64,000 bases of DNA from Streptomyces sp. RPA4-2 (GTDB taxonomy: Bacteria > Actinomycetota > Actinomycetes > Streptomycetales > Streptomycetaceae). A program made the position numbers and the translations under genes. The notes beneath the pieces are model-generated. The model had not been told where the DNA came from. It worked only from the letters and a program-made list of their open reading frames with translations, and ran no database searches. Below, in pieces: positions 42,515 to 50,987 of the stretch. How positions within the stretch are numbered: the first letter of the stretch is position 1; each line of letters begins with the position of its first letter. Where the stretch lies: the NCBI RefSeq assembly GCF_012273515.2, contig NZ_CP050975.2:4154001-4218000 (forward strand). The letters run 5' to 3'.

Positions 42515-42592
42515 GATGGCGCTCCCTCGGGGCACGACGATGTGCGGGGTCTTGCGCGGTGCGTTCTGGAGCATGGCAGCGGGCGGAGAAAC

Positions 42593-42610
42593 AAGCAAGC
42601 GTGCTTGCAT
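42593..42610. promoter_or_regulatory. Palindromic operator at the head of the carboxylase operon
   Basis: GCAAGC-GT-GCTTGC (42595-42608) inside AAGCAAGCGTGCTTGCAT, about 80 bases before the first gene. Six-base perfect arms with a 2-base centre are typical of TetR-family sites in acyl-CoA regulons. The operon's own TetR gene (32066-32791) is the likely ligand. Confidence 0.65.
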
Positions 42611-42648
42611 TGATTAGGGGCGGGACATCCGGGGTGGGTGCGGACGCG

Positions 42649-42845
42649 CCCCTCCCTCCAGTCCCCCCGCCAGGGGGCTGCCGCCCTGGGCACCCGCTTG
42701 TCGCCCGAAGGGCTCGTCCTCGAACGCCGGACGGGCTGACATACATGCCCCGGCTTAAGCACCATCAGCCCGTCCGGCGTTTGAGGACGAGGCCGTTCAG
42801 GCCGATGCGGGGGTCTGGGGGCGGAGCCCCCAGGGACGGGACGCG
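42649..42845. repeat. Streptomyces-type intergenic palindromic repeat, copy B
   Basis: Contains CGCCCGAAGGGCTCGTCCTC (42702-42721) followed by GAACGCCGGACGGGCTGA, a 30-base loop, and the mirrored CAGCCCGTCCGGCG and TTTGAGGACGAGGCC, then GGGTCTGGGGGCGGAGCCCC. It differs from copy A at 12.6 kb mainly in the loop. It lies upstream of the carboxylase operon and downstream of the EamA gene. Confidence 0.75.
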
Positions 42846-42905
42846 CCGGACAGCGAGCGGCCGACAGCCACGCCCCGCTCCGTCCCGGTCACCCCGCGGA
42901 CGCGG

Positions 42906-43862
42906 CTACGCGGAGTTCGCCCGGCCCCGCCCCACCTGGGTCCGTACCGCGCCCATGCTCGCCGCGATGACGAGGGCGATCGCGAGGGCCTCGGTGGCGG
43001 AGAGCGCCTGGTGCAGGACGAGGAAGCCGGCGGTCGCGGCGACGGCCGGTTCCAGGCTCATCAGGATCGCGAAGGTGGAGGCGGGAAGGCGGCGCAGGGC
43101 GAGGAGTTCGAGGGTGTAGGGGAGGACGGAGGACAGGACGGCGACCGCGGCCCCGAGCGCCACGGTCGTCGGGTCCAGCAGCCGGGTCCCGGACTCGGCG
43201 ATCCCCAGCGGCAGGAACGCCACCGCCGCGACCACCATGGCGAGCGCCAGCCCGTCGGCCTGCGGGAAGCGCCGGCCGGTACGGGCGCTGAAGACGATGT
43301 ACGCCGCCCACATCGCGCCGGCCGACAGCGCGAAGGCGACGCCCGCCGTGTCGAGGCTGCCGAAGCCCCCGCCACCGAGCAGGAAGACCCCGCCGAGGGC
43401 GAGGCCCGCCCAGAGCAGGTTCAGGGCGCGGCGGGAGGCGACCACCGAGAGCACCAGCGGGCCCAGCACCTCGAGCGTGACGGCGGGGCCCAGCGGGATG
43501 CGGGCGACCGACTGGTAGAAGAGGCCGTTCATCGCGGCCATGGTCAGCCCGAAGAGGAGGACCGTGGTCCAGTCGGCCCGGGAGTGTCCGCGCACCTTCG
43601 GCCGGCAGATCACCATCAGCACGATCGCGGCCACCAGCAGCCGCAGGGTCACCACTCCGAGCGCCCCGGTGCGCGGCATCAGGGTCACCGCCAGCGCGCC
43701 GCCGAACTGCACGGAGATGCCTCCGGCGAGGACCAGGCCGACGGGCCCGAGGCCGCCGCGCCGGACCGGGGAACCGCCGCCCGTACCGGGCAGGGGTGCC
43801 ATCACCGGGGCGACCGGGGTCGCGGACGCCGGGGAGGACGGGACGGCGCTGGGGGTGTTCAC
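42906..43862 (-). CDS. EamA/DMT-family transporter (RhtA-like exporter)
   Basis: Membrane protein of about 318 residues with ten predicted helices in two EamA repeats (for example VGLVLAGGISVQFGGALAVT, VVTLRLLVAAIVLMVI, GVAFALSAGAMWAAYIVF, TFAILMSLEPAVAATAGFL). The SLEPAVAATAGFLVL segment is typical of amino-acid/threonine-type exporters of the drug/metabolite superfamily. I favour the GTG at 43862 with GGAAGG just upstream; starts at 43898 (ATG) and 43901 (GTG) lack ribosome sites. A Pro/Ala-rich N-terminus precedes the first helix. Substrate unknown. Confidence 0.85.
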   Translation of the reverse strand: MNTPSAVPSSPASATPVAPVMAPLPGTGGGSPVRRGGLGPVGLVLAGGISVQFGGALAVTLMPRTGALGVVTLRLLVAAIVLMVICRPKVRGHSRADWTTVLLFGLTMAAMNGLFYQSVARIPLGPAVTLEVLGPLVLSVVASRRALNLLWAGLALGGVFLLGGGGFGSLDTAGVAFALSAGAMWAAYIVFSARTGRRFPQADGLALAMVVAAVAFLPLGIAESGTRLLDPTTVALGAAVAVLSSVLPYTLELLALRRLPASTFAILMSLEPAVAATAGFLVLHQALSATEALAIALVIAASMGAVRTQVGRGRANSA

Positions 43863-44009
43863 GGTGCCTTCCAGGGGCTCGACTCGGGGTGCGTGCATCA
43901 CGCTGCACTTTCCGGTCCAGAGTAATGGACTCGGTCAGGCGCGTGAACCCTGTACGACCCTGTCTCGTTGCTCACAGCGGCCCTCCCGGTCCGCGTGGAC
44001 GCCGGAGCC

Positions 44010-45134
44010 TCAGCGGCGGGCCATGTACAGGTCGAGGGCGCGGTGGAGCACACGGTTGAGGGGGAAGTCCCACTCGCCGAGGTACTCGACGGCCTCGCCG
44101 CCCGCGCCGGCCTTGAAGCGGAGCAGGCCGAGGAGGTGGTTGGACTCCTCGATGGTGTCCGTGATGCCGCGGAAGTCGTAGACGGCGGCGCCCAGTTCGT
44201 GGGCGTCGGTCATCATGCGCCACTGGATGGCGTTGTTGGGCTGGACCTCGCGCCTGCGGCTGGTGGAGGCGCCGTAGGAGTACCAGACGTGGGTGCCGAC
44301 CGTCAGCATCGTGGCCGCGGCGAGGACCTCGCCGTCGTGGTGCGCGAGGTAGAGCCGCATACGGTCCGGGTCCTCGGCGGTCAGGGCGGTCCACATGCGC
44401 TGGAAGTAGGGCAGCGGCCGGGGGATGAAGCGGTCGCGCCCGGCGGTCTCCGCGTAGAGCTCGTAGAACGCGGGCAGGTCGTCGTAACCGCCGCGCCCGA
44501 CCTTCACGCCGGCCTTCTCGGCCTTCTTGATGTTGCGCCGCCACTGCTGGTTGAAACCACGCTGGATCTCCTCCAGCGGCCTGCCGCCGAAGGGGACCTG
44601 GAAGACGTAGCGCGGCTGCCCGGCCGCGAACCCGTCCTCGGCGCCCGCCTCGGCCTGCCGCCACCCGCGCTTCCGCAGCCGCTCGGCGACACCGGCGGCG
44701 GCCGGTTCGTACGTCGTCGCCTCCGTGTCCCCGAGCCGGCGCGCGGCCGGGTCGGCGATGGCCGCCTTGACGGCGTCGGCGCTCCACCGGCGTACGACGA
44801 CGGGCGGCCCCATCTTCACCGAGAACGCGCCACGGCCCTTCAGATACGCGAGCATAGGGTCGAGCCAGCGCTCCACGAGATCGGCCGCGTACCAGTCGAC
44901 GACCGGCCCCTCCGGGAGATAGGCGAGGTACCGCCGCACCTTCGGCAGCGGCCGCAGCAGCACAAGACCGGCCCCGACGAGCCGGCCCTCCCCGTCGAAC
45001 CACCCGAGGCTCTCCGCCCGCCAGTCCGGCTTCACGTCACCCCAGGACGGCACCTGCATATGGCTGACCGAGGCCCGTGTCGCGACGAACGCCAGGTGCT
45101 CTTCACGGGTGATGACCTGCAGGCGGAGCCTCAT
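44010..45134 (-). CDS. FemX-type aminoacyltransferase (peptidoglycan bridge formation)
   Basis: 374 residues of the FemABX family, two GNAT-like domains that transfer an amino acid from aminoacyl-tRNA to lipid II or a related acceptor. Features: SVSHMQVPSWGDVKPDWRAE near the N-terminus, the GFNQQWRRNIKKAEKAGVKV helical segment, and the C-terminal VWYSYGASTSRRREVQPNNA with FRGITDTIEES. Streptomyces adds Gly to its peptidoglycan with FemX; genomes carry several paralogues, so substrate and essentiality are uncertain. The ATG at 45134 has GAGGAG upstream. It follows the FAD oxidoreductase gene by 46 bases on the same strand. Confidence 0.88.
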   Translation of the reverse strand: MRLRLQVITREEHLAFVATRASVSHMQVPSWGDVKPDWRAESLGWFDGEGRLVGAGLVLLRPLPKVRRYLAYLPEGPVVDWYAADLVERWLDPMLAYLKGRGAFSVKMGPPVVVRRWSADAVKAAIADPAARRLGDTEATTYEPAAAGVAERLRKRGWRQAEAGAEDGFAAGQPRYVFQVPFGGRPLEEIQRGFNQQWRRNIKKAEKAGVKVGRGGYDDLPAFYELYAETAGRDRFIPRPLPYFQRMWTALTAEDPDRMRLYLAHHDGEVLAAATMLTVGTHVWYSYGASTSRRREVQPNNAIQWRMMTDAHELGAAVYDFRGITDTIEESNHLLGLLRFKAGAGGEAVEYLGEWDFPLNRVLHRALDLYMARR

Positions 45135-45180
45135 GCGCGGCACTCCTCGGTGAGGGGGATGGCTGGGAACGTCAGGGTAG

Positions 45181-48100
45181 TCAGCACATTTCGCCATTCT
45201 CGTGCCCACGCCCGTGGCCCGCCCGTCGGCCGGAGTCGTCGAGTGCCTCCGCCAGCACCTCCGCCAGGTGCCTTCCGCCGCGGCCCGTCAGCTGCTCCAG
45301 CTGTGTGCGGCAGGAGTAGCCGTCCGCGAGGAGCACCGCGTCGTCGCCGGCCGCCGCCACCGCCGGGAGGAGCTGTTCCTCCGCGCAGGCCACCGACACG
45401 TCGTAGTGGCCCTTCCCGAAGCCGAAGTCGCCCGCGAGGCCGCAGCAGCCGCCCACGAGCGAGCCGGTCAGACCCGCCGCCGCGCGCAGCCGGCGGTCGG
45501 CCGCGTCGCCGAGGACGGCGTGCTGGTGGCAGTGGGTCTGGCCGACGACGGGGCGGTCCAGCGACGGCGGCGACCAGTCCGGCGCCAGCCGTTCCAGCGC
45601 CTCGGCGAACGTCAGCACCGCCGAGGCCAGTCGCGCCGCGCGCGGGTCGTCGTGGAGGAGTTCCGGGAGGTCCGTGCGCAGCGCGGCGGCACAACTCGGT
45701 TCGAGGACGACGACGGAGGGGGGCCGCGGGTGGACGTCCGGGTCCAGGAAGGCACCCATCAGGTCGAGTGTGCGGCGCATCACCGCGCGGGCGAGGTCGA
45801 GCTGGCCCGTGGAGACGTACGTCAGACCGCAGCAGACCCGGCCCGCGCGGCCCACCGCCCACGGGGCCGGCCCGTCCGACGTGCGGCCCGCGCTCGGCAC
45901 CCCGGCCGTCGTTCCCGTCGTCCCGGGTGCCCCCGTCGGCCTCTTCTTGCCGCCCTTCCCCTTCTTGTTCCGGCCGCTCCTTCCCGGGCCCCCCAGCTTC
46001 CTCATCGCCACCGTCGGCGTCAGCATCACGTCCACGCCGGCCGCCTCCAGCACCCGTACGGCCGCCCGGCCCACCGACGGCGAGAGGTGCTCCGTGAAGG
46101 TGTCCGGCCACAGGAGGGCCACCTCCGCGGGGGCGACGGCGCCGTTCCCGTCGACGCCGTTCCCATCAGGGCCGTACCCGTCGGTGCCGTTCCCGGCGGT
46201 CCCCGGCACCCCCTCGCGCATCATCCGCCGCACCCGCTCCTTGAAGCGCCGCTGCCACCACCGGCTGAACGTCTCGGGCGCCAGTCGCGGGATCTGCCGC
46301 TCCGGTGCGATCCCGGCCAGCCGCTTGGCCACCGCGGCCGGCGGGCGCAGCGAGGACAGCGCGTTGAGCAGCCCGGCGGTCCTGGTCCGGGCGACCAGCG
46401 CGAGCCACTCGGGCAGCCGCCCCAGGGCGTAGTGCGCGGCGGGGCGGCGCCGGCCCGCGTAGTGGTGGTGCAGGAACTCCGCCTTGTACGTGGCCATGTC
46501 GACGCCGACCGGGCAGTCCGATCGGCACCCCTTGCAGGACAGGCACAGGTCCAGCGCGTCACGGACCTCCGTCGACCGCCAGCCGCCGGTGACCACCTCG
46601 CCCGCGAGCATCTCGTGCAGCAGCCGCGCGCGTCCCCGGGTGGAGTGCTCCTCCTCGCCCGTCACCCGGAACGACGGGCACATGACACCCGCGTCGGCGG
46701 GCGTCGTCGTACGGCACTTGGCGACCCCCACGCATCGGCGCACCGCGGCGGAGAAGTCCCCGCCGTCCGCCGGATATCCGAACGTCACGTCCACCGGCTC
46801 ACGCGGCAGCACCGCGAACCGCAGGTTCTCGTCCAGCCGGTGCGGGCGCACCAGCATTCCGGGGTTGAGCAGGCCGTCCGGGTCCCACAGGTCCTTCGCC
46901 CGCTCGAAGAGGCCGACCAGTTCGGGACCGTACATGAGGGGCAGCAGCTCGGCCCTTGCCTGCCCGTCGCCGTGCTCGCCGGACAGTGAGCCCCCGTGCG
47001 AGACCACCAGTTCCGCCAGTTCCCGCGAGAAGCCGCGGAAGCGCCCGATCCCCTCGCTCGTCAGCAGGTCGAAGTCGATACGGACGTGGATGCAGCCGTC
47101 CCCGAAGTGCCCGTACGGCGTCCCGCGCAGCCCGTGAGCCGCCAACAGGCCCCGGAAGTCCCGCAGATACGCGCCGAGCCGGGCCGGCGGCACCGCGCAG
47201 TCCTCCCAGCCGGGCCAGGCCTCTCCCCCGTCGCCGGGCATCCGGGTCGCCGTGCCGCTCGCGTCCTCGCGCAGCCGCCACAGGGCACGCTGCCCGGCCG
47301 GGTCGGTGACCACGGCGGCGTCGAGGACGTCGGCGGCGCGCAGGACCGCCTCGGCACGCGCGCGGGCCTCCCCCGCGTCGGCGCCGCCCGTCTCGACGAA
47401 CAGCCAGGCCCCGCCCCGCGGCAGCCCCGCGCCGGGCGGTACGAGGTCCGCGGCCATCCCCTCCACCGTGAGCGGCCCGAGCGGCAGCAGCCCGGCGGCC
47501 GCCTCCGCCGCCGCGCTCTCGTCGGCGTACCCGAGCACGGCAAGCGCCGTCGCCCGGGGTGCCTCGACCAGTCCCACGACCGCTTCGGTCAGGATGCCCA
47601 GCGTGCCCTCGGAACCGCAGAAGGAGCGGGCGACGTCCGCGCCCCTCTCGGGGAGCAGGGCGTCCAGCGCGTAGCCGGAGATACGGCGCGGCAGATCCGG
47701 GAAGCCGGTGCGCAGGCGGGCCAACTCGCCCTCCACCAGGGCGCGGAGGCCGGGCGGGGCACCCTGCCAGTCGCGGCCGAGCGTGCGGGCCTGGGCCCGG
47801 CCGGTGAGCACCGACAGCTCGCGCACGCTGTCCGCTGTCGTGCCCCACGCCACCGAGTGCGACCCGCACGCGTTGTTCCCGATCATTCCGCCGAGGGTGC
47901 AGCGACCGTGGGTGGAGGGGTCGGGGCCGAAGCGCAGGCCGTGCGGGGCGGCGGCCTCCTGGAGGCGGTCCAGGACGACGCCGGGCTGTACGACGGCGGT
48001 GCGGGCCCCGGGGTCCAGCGCGACGATCCGGTTCATGTGCCGGGTGAAGTCGAGGACGACGCCGGTGCCGGTCGCCTGGCCGGCGATCGAGGTGCCGCCG

Positions 48101-48345
48101 CCGCGCGCGACGACCGGCACCGCGAACGCGCGGCACACGGACAGCACGGCCGCCACGTCGTCGCTGTCGCGCGGGGCCACCACACCGAGCGGGACGCGCC
48201 GGTAGTTGGACGCGTCCATGCTGGTCAGCGCACGTGCGGTGGCGTCGAAGGAGATCTCGCCGCGCACCTCCGCGGCGAGCCGTTCACGCAGTGCGGCCCG
48301 CAGTTCCCGAAACTCCGCCGGTCCCCGATCGCCAAGATCCGTCAT
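45181..48345 (-). CDS. FAD-binding and Fe-S oxidoreductase (GlcD-GlcF-type fusion)
   Basis: 1054-residue fusion related to D-lactate/glycolate dehydrogenases. FAD_binding_4 domain (about 40-260, with VARGGGTSIAGQATGTG and GNNACGSHSVAWG), FAD-oxidase C-domain (to about 530, GEHGDGQARAELLPLMYG), a 4Fe-4S region (CLSCKGCRSDCPVGVDM near 630) and two CCG-type cysteine-rich motifs (CCGLTYVSTGQLD; CCGLAGDFGFGKGHYD). It would oxidise a 2-hydroxyacid and pass electrons to quinone. Two low-complexity insertions stand out: NGTDGYGPDGNGVDGNG-type repeats near 755-775 and a Lys/Gly/Thr-rich stretch near 825-865. The ATG at 48345 lies almost directly after GGAGG. Confidence 0.9.
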   Translation of the reverse strand: MTDLGDRGPAEFRELRAALRERLAAEVRGEISFDATARALTSMDASNYRRVPLGVVAPRDSDDVAAVLSVCRAFAVPVVARGGGTSIAGQATGTGVVLDFTRHMNRIVALDPGARTAVVQPGVVLDRLQEAAAPHGLRFGPDPSTHGRCTLGGMIGNNACGSHSVAWGTTADSVRELSVLTGRAQARTLGRDWQGAPPGLRALVEGELARLRTGFPDLPRRISGYALDALLPERGADVARSFCGSEGTLGILTEAVVGLVEAPRATALAVLGYADESAAAEAAAGLLPLGPLTVEGMAADLVPPGAGLPRGGAWLFVETGGADAGEARARAEAVLRAADVLDAAVVTDPAGQRALWRLREDASGTATRMPGDGGEAWPGWEDCAVPPARLGAYLRDFRGLLAAHGLRGTPYGHFGDGCIHVRIDFDLLTSEGIGRFRGFSRELAELVVSHGGSLSGEHGDGQARAELLPLMYGPELVGLFERAKDLWDPDGLLNPGMLVRPHRLDENLRFAVLPREPVDVTFGYPADGGDFSAAVRRCVGVAKCRTTTPADAGVMCPSFRVTGEEEHSTRGRARLLHEMLAGEVVTGGWRSTEVRDALDLCLSCKGCRSDCPVGVDMATYKAEFLHHHYAGRRRPAAHYALGRLPEWLALVARTRTAGLLNALSSLRPPAAVAKRLAGIAPERQIPRLAPETFSRWWQRRFKERVRRMMREGVPGTAGNGTDGYGPDGNGVDGNGAVAPAEVALLWPDTFTEHLSPSVGRAAVRVLEAAGVDVMLTPTVAMRKLGGPGRSGRNKKGKGGKKRPTGAPGTTGTTAGVPSAGRTSDGPAPWAVGRAGRVCCGLTYVSTGQLDLARAVMRRTLDLMGAFLDPDVHPRPPSVVVLEPSCAAALRTDLPELLHDDPRAARLASAVLTFAEALERLAPDWSPPSLDRPVVGQTHCHQHAVLGDAADRRLRAAAGLTGSLVGGCCGLAGDFGFGKGHYDVSVACAEEQLLPAVAAAGDDAVLLADGYSCRTQLEQLTGRGGRHLAEVLAEALDDSGRRAGHGRGHENGEMC

Positions 48346-48456
48346 GCCTCCAGGATGGCCCCGGGCGGCGGTTCCGCGCGGTATCCGGGGCGTCCGAATC
48401 GCGGTCCGATGACGGGACCGGATCCGGAACCTTCCCAATGCGATCACGAACTCTCA

Positions 48457-48462
48457 TATAGT
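48457..48462 (+). promoter_or_regulatory. Possible -10 element of the conservon
   Basis: TATAGT at 48457-48462 in an AT-richer stretch about 75 bases before cvnA. The best -35 candidate, TTCCCA at 48432-48437, is poor and 19 bases away. Weak support. Confidence 0.35.
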
Positions 48463-48535
48463 GACGGCGAATTGAGTATCAGGTGTCGCCTCTCGCCCAG
48501 GAAACGACCGAGGACACGGACCGAGGACAGGATTC

Positions 48536-49834
48536 ATGACCGCGCCCAGCCCCTCCGGCGAACGACCCACCCTCCGCGCCACAGCGCCCGCACCCCTGCT
48601 CACCGCCGCCCTGGCGGCGCTCGCGGTGGTCGGTGCGGTGGCGACCGCGCCGAACTCCGCCCGGGTGCCTGTCGCCTGGGTCACCGGGACGGCCGCCGTG
48701 CTGCTCTGTGTGGCCGTCGCGGTCGCCACCCGCGCCGTACGGTCCGCGCAACTGGCGCGCCGCCGCCTCGACGCCGTGAGCCAGGACGCCGGGCGGCTGC
48801 TGCAGGAACGGGCCCGCCAGGCCGAGGAGTTCCACCAGGAGCGGACCCGGCTCGCGGAGGAGTCCGCGCGTGACCGGACCCGGACCGCCGACGCCGAGGC
48901 CCGCGAACGCGCGCGCCTCACCGCCGACTTCGAGGCCGAACGGCGGCGGCTCGGCGCCGAGATCGCCGAGGAGCAGCGGAGGTCCGCCGAACTCACCGCG
49001 GAGAAGGCGCACCTGGCCCAGCAGGTCCGGCAGGCCACGAGCGACCGCGCCGCCGCGATCTCGGCCACCGCCAACGCGGCCGGCCGTATGCAGGCCCTCT
49101 CCACGGCCATGCTCGCCGACCTGCGCGCCATGGAGGAGAAGCACTCCGACGAGGAGGTCCTCGCCGATCTCCTGCACCTCGACCACCGCACCGCGCAGGC
49201 CGGCCGTCTCGCCGACTCCGTCGCCGTCCTCGCTGGCGCCCGCTCCGGCCGCCGATGGGCACGGCCCATCGTCATGGAGTCGATCCTGCGCGGCGCCATG
49301 GGGCGCATCGGCGGCTACCAGCGGGTGCGCCTGCACTCCTCCAGCGACGCCGCCGTCGCCGGACACGCCGCCGAGGGCGTGATGCACGCGCTCGCCGAAC
49401 TCCTCGACAACGCGGCGAACTTCTCGCCGCCGACCGCCGAGGTCCATGTGTACGTCGAGGAGGTCCCGGCCGGTGTCATCGTCTCCGTCGAGGACAGCGG
49501 CCTCGTCATGGGCGACGTCCAGCTGCGCCGCGCCGAGCGCGCCGTCTCCGGCGACGGCGCCGAACTGGGCGGCCTCACCGGTACCCGGCTCGGCCTCGCG
49601 GTGGTCGGCCGGCTCGCCCGCAAGCACGGCCTGAAGGTCTCCTTCCGGCCTTCCGCGCGCGGCGGCACCGGCGTCCTGGTGCTCATCCCCCAGGACCTGC
49701 TGTCCCTGCCGTCCGCGCCCGCGCCCGCGCTCCCCAGGCCGCGCCCGCCACGACACCGTCCCCCGCCGCGACCCCCGCCCCCGTACCGGCCGAGGACCGC
49801 AATGCCGCGGCCGGGGACCACCCGCGGCCGGTAA
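48536..49834 (+). CDS. cvnA: Conservon sensor-like protein CvnA (3' end frameshifted)
   Basis: Membrane-bound histidine-kinase-like ATPase of a conservon, 432 residues as read. Two transmembrane segments (about 19-40 and 47-66) with a very short external loop, a long coiled coil (75-180), a dimerisation-like region, and a GHKL ATPase domain (N box LAELLDNAANFSPPTAEVHV; VEDSGLVMG; GTRLGLAVVGRLARKHGLKV). CvnA, B, C and D form a complex proposed to act like a G-protein-coupled switch. After LLSLPSAPAPAL (near 49730) the reading frame degenerates into Pro/Arg residues and stops at 49834, about 400 bases short of cvnB. The expected tail is present downstream in other frames. Confidence 0.88.
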   Translation: MTAPSPSGERPTLRATAPAPLLTAALAALAVVGAVATAPNSARVPVAWVTGTAAVLLCVAVAVATRAVRSAQLARRRLDAVSQDAGRLLQERARQAEEFHQERTRLAEESARDRTRTADAEARERARLTADFEAERRRLGAEIAEEQRRSAELTAEKAHLAQQVRQATSDRAAAISATANAAGRMQALSTAMLADLRAMEEKHSDEEVLADLLHLDHRTAQAGRLADSVAVLAGARSGRRWARPIVMESILRGAMGRIGGYQRVRLHSSSDAAVAGHAAEGVMHALAELLDNAANFSPPTAEVHVYVEEVPAGVIVSVEDSGLVMGDVQLRRAERAVSGDGAELGGLTGTRLGLAVVGRLARKHGLKVSFRPSARGGTGVLVLIPQDLLSLPSAPAPALPRPRPPRHRPPPRPPPPYRPRTAMPRPGTTRGR

Positions 49835-50235
49835 GCGCCCCCGGTGTCGTACGCCGCCGCCCGGGCCACCGAGGACCTCGACCCGGACCCGGTCCCCACC
49901 CACGACTCCCCCCCGGCACGAGGCCGCCGAGCCCGCCGGCAGCCTGCCCAAGCGCCGCCGCGGCCGCACCCTCGCGCACGCCGAGCGCAGCCGCGCCCGC
50001 CTCGCGGACCAGGCCCCCGAACCCGAACCCCGCGTCACCGACTCCAAGGTCACCGCCGCCCGGTTCAGCAGCTTCCGCCAGGCCGTCCGCGGCACGGCAC
50101 CGGACCAGGCCGCGGTCCAGGGGACCGTGCCCGAGGACTCCGTACGCGCCCCGGCGTACACCCCCGAGAACGCCGTACGCGACGAAGCAGCCGTACGGGA
50201 CCCCCACCCCCGCACCCGGAAGGCGACACCACTTC
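49835..50235 (+). other. Displaced C-terminal coding sequence of CvnA
   Basis: Not a true intergenic gap. CvnA-like tail sequence continues here but needs four frame changes, in runs near 49735, 49860, 49912 and 50215. Sensible pieces are AAPATTPSPAATPAPVPAED, then RATEDLDPDPVPTHDS, then RRRGRTLAHAERSRARLAD with VTAARFSSFRQAVRGTAPDQ. A final EGDTTS ends at a TGA (50237-50239) overlapping the cvnB ATG, as conservon genes normally do. This strongly suggests one original gene spanning 48536-50239. Confidence 0.75.
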
Positions 50236-50643
50236 ATGACCGGCACCACCACCGCCGACGAGAAGCTCTCCTGGCTCATCGAGGGCCTCCTCGAGCGCAC
50301 CCCGGGCGCCCGGCACGCCCTCGTGCTCTCCCGCGACGGCCTGAAGCTGTGCCGCACCCCGGAGCTCACCGTCGACCGGGCGGACCAGCTCGCCGCGATC
50401 GCCGCCGGCATCCAGTCGCTGTCCCACGGCGCGTCCGTGGAGTTCGGCGACGGCAGCGGCGGTGTGCGCTCGGCGATGACCGAGTTCTACGGCGGGGTCC
50501 TGTTCATCGTGGAGGCCGGTGACGGCGCCCATCTCGCCGTGGTCACCGCCGAGGACGCGGACGCCGGCCTGGTCGGGCACAACATGAGCGAGCTGGTGGA
50601 GCAACTCGGCGAACACCTGAGCGCGCAGCCCCGGACGTCATGA
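50236..50643 (+). CDS. cvnB: Conservon roadblock/LC7 protein CvnB
   Basis: 135-residue Roadblock/LC7-domain protein, a small dimerising module that in bacteria regulates Ras-like GTPases such as MglA. Features: TADEKLSWLIEGLLERTPGA, ALVLSRDGLKLCRT and the C-terminal GHNMSELVEQLGEHL. It is expected to bind CvnA and CvnD at the membrane. The start codon overlaps the ancestral cvnA stop by ATGA, and its stop overlaps cvnC by ATGA. Confidence 0.93.
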   Translation: MTGTTTADEKLSWLIEGLLERTPGARHALVLSRDGLKLCRTPELTVDRADQLAAIAAGIQSLSHGASVEFGDGSGGVRSAMTEFYGGVLFIVEAGDGAHLAVVTAEDADAGLVGHNMSELVEQLGEHLSAQPRTS

Positions 50644-50987
50644 GCCGTCCGGGCAGGGACGACGCGCCCGACCGGCTGTACACCCTCACCGGAGGACGCA
50701 GCCGTTCCGGGCCGGACACCCCGTTCGACCTCGTGACGCTCGTGGTCGCCGAGTGCGACCCGGTGCTGGGCATGCAGTCGGAGCACGCCGCGATCCTGCG
50801 GCTGTGCGAGCGGCCGACGGCGGTCGTGGAGATCGCCGCCGTGCTGAAACTGCCGGTGTCCATCACCCGGGTCCTGCTCTCCGACCTGCTCGCCGCGGGC
50901 CGGGTCAGCGCCCGCCACCCGCAGAAGGCAGCACTACCCGATCCCGACATCCTGGAGCAGGTGCTCGTTGGACTACGCAACCTCTGA
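50640..50987 (+). CDS. cvnC: Conservon DUF742 protein CvnC
   Basis: 115-residue DUF742 protein. It starts with APDRLYTLTGGRSR and has a winged-helix-like C-terminal part (HAAILRLCERPTAVVEIAAV, then LPVSITRVLLSDLLAAGRV) ending DILEQVLVGLRNL. It is a component of the conservon complex, and its winged-helix-like fold suggests protein or DNA contact. It overlaps cvnB by 4 bases and cvnD by 20 bases. Confidence 0.93.
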   Translation: MSRPGRDDAPDRLYTLTGGRSRSGPDTPFDLVTLVVAECDPVLGMQSEHAAILRLCERPTAVVEIAAVLKLPVSITRVLLSDLLAAGRVSARHPQKAALPDPDILEQVLVGLRNL

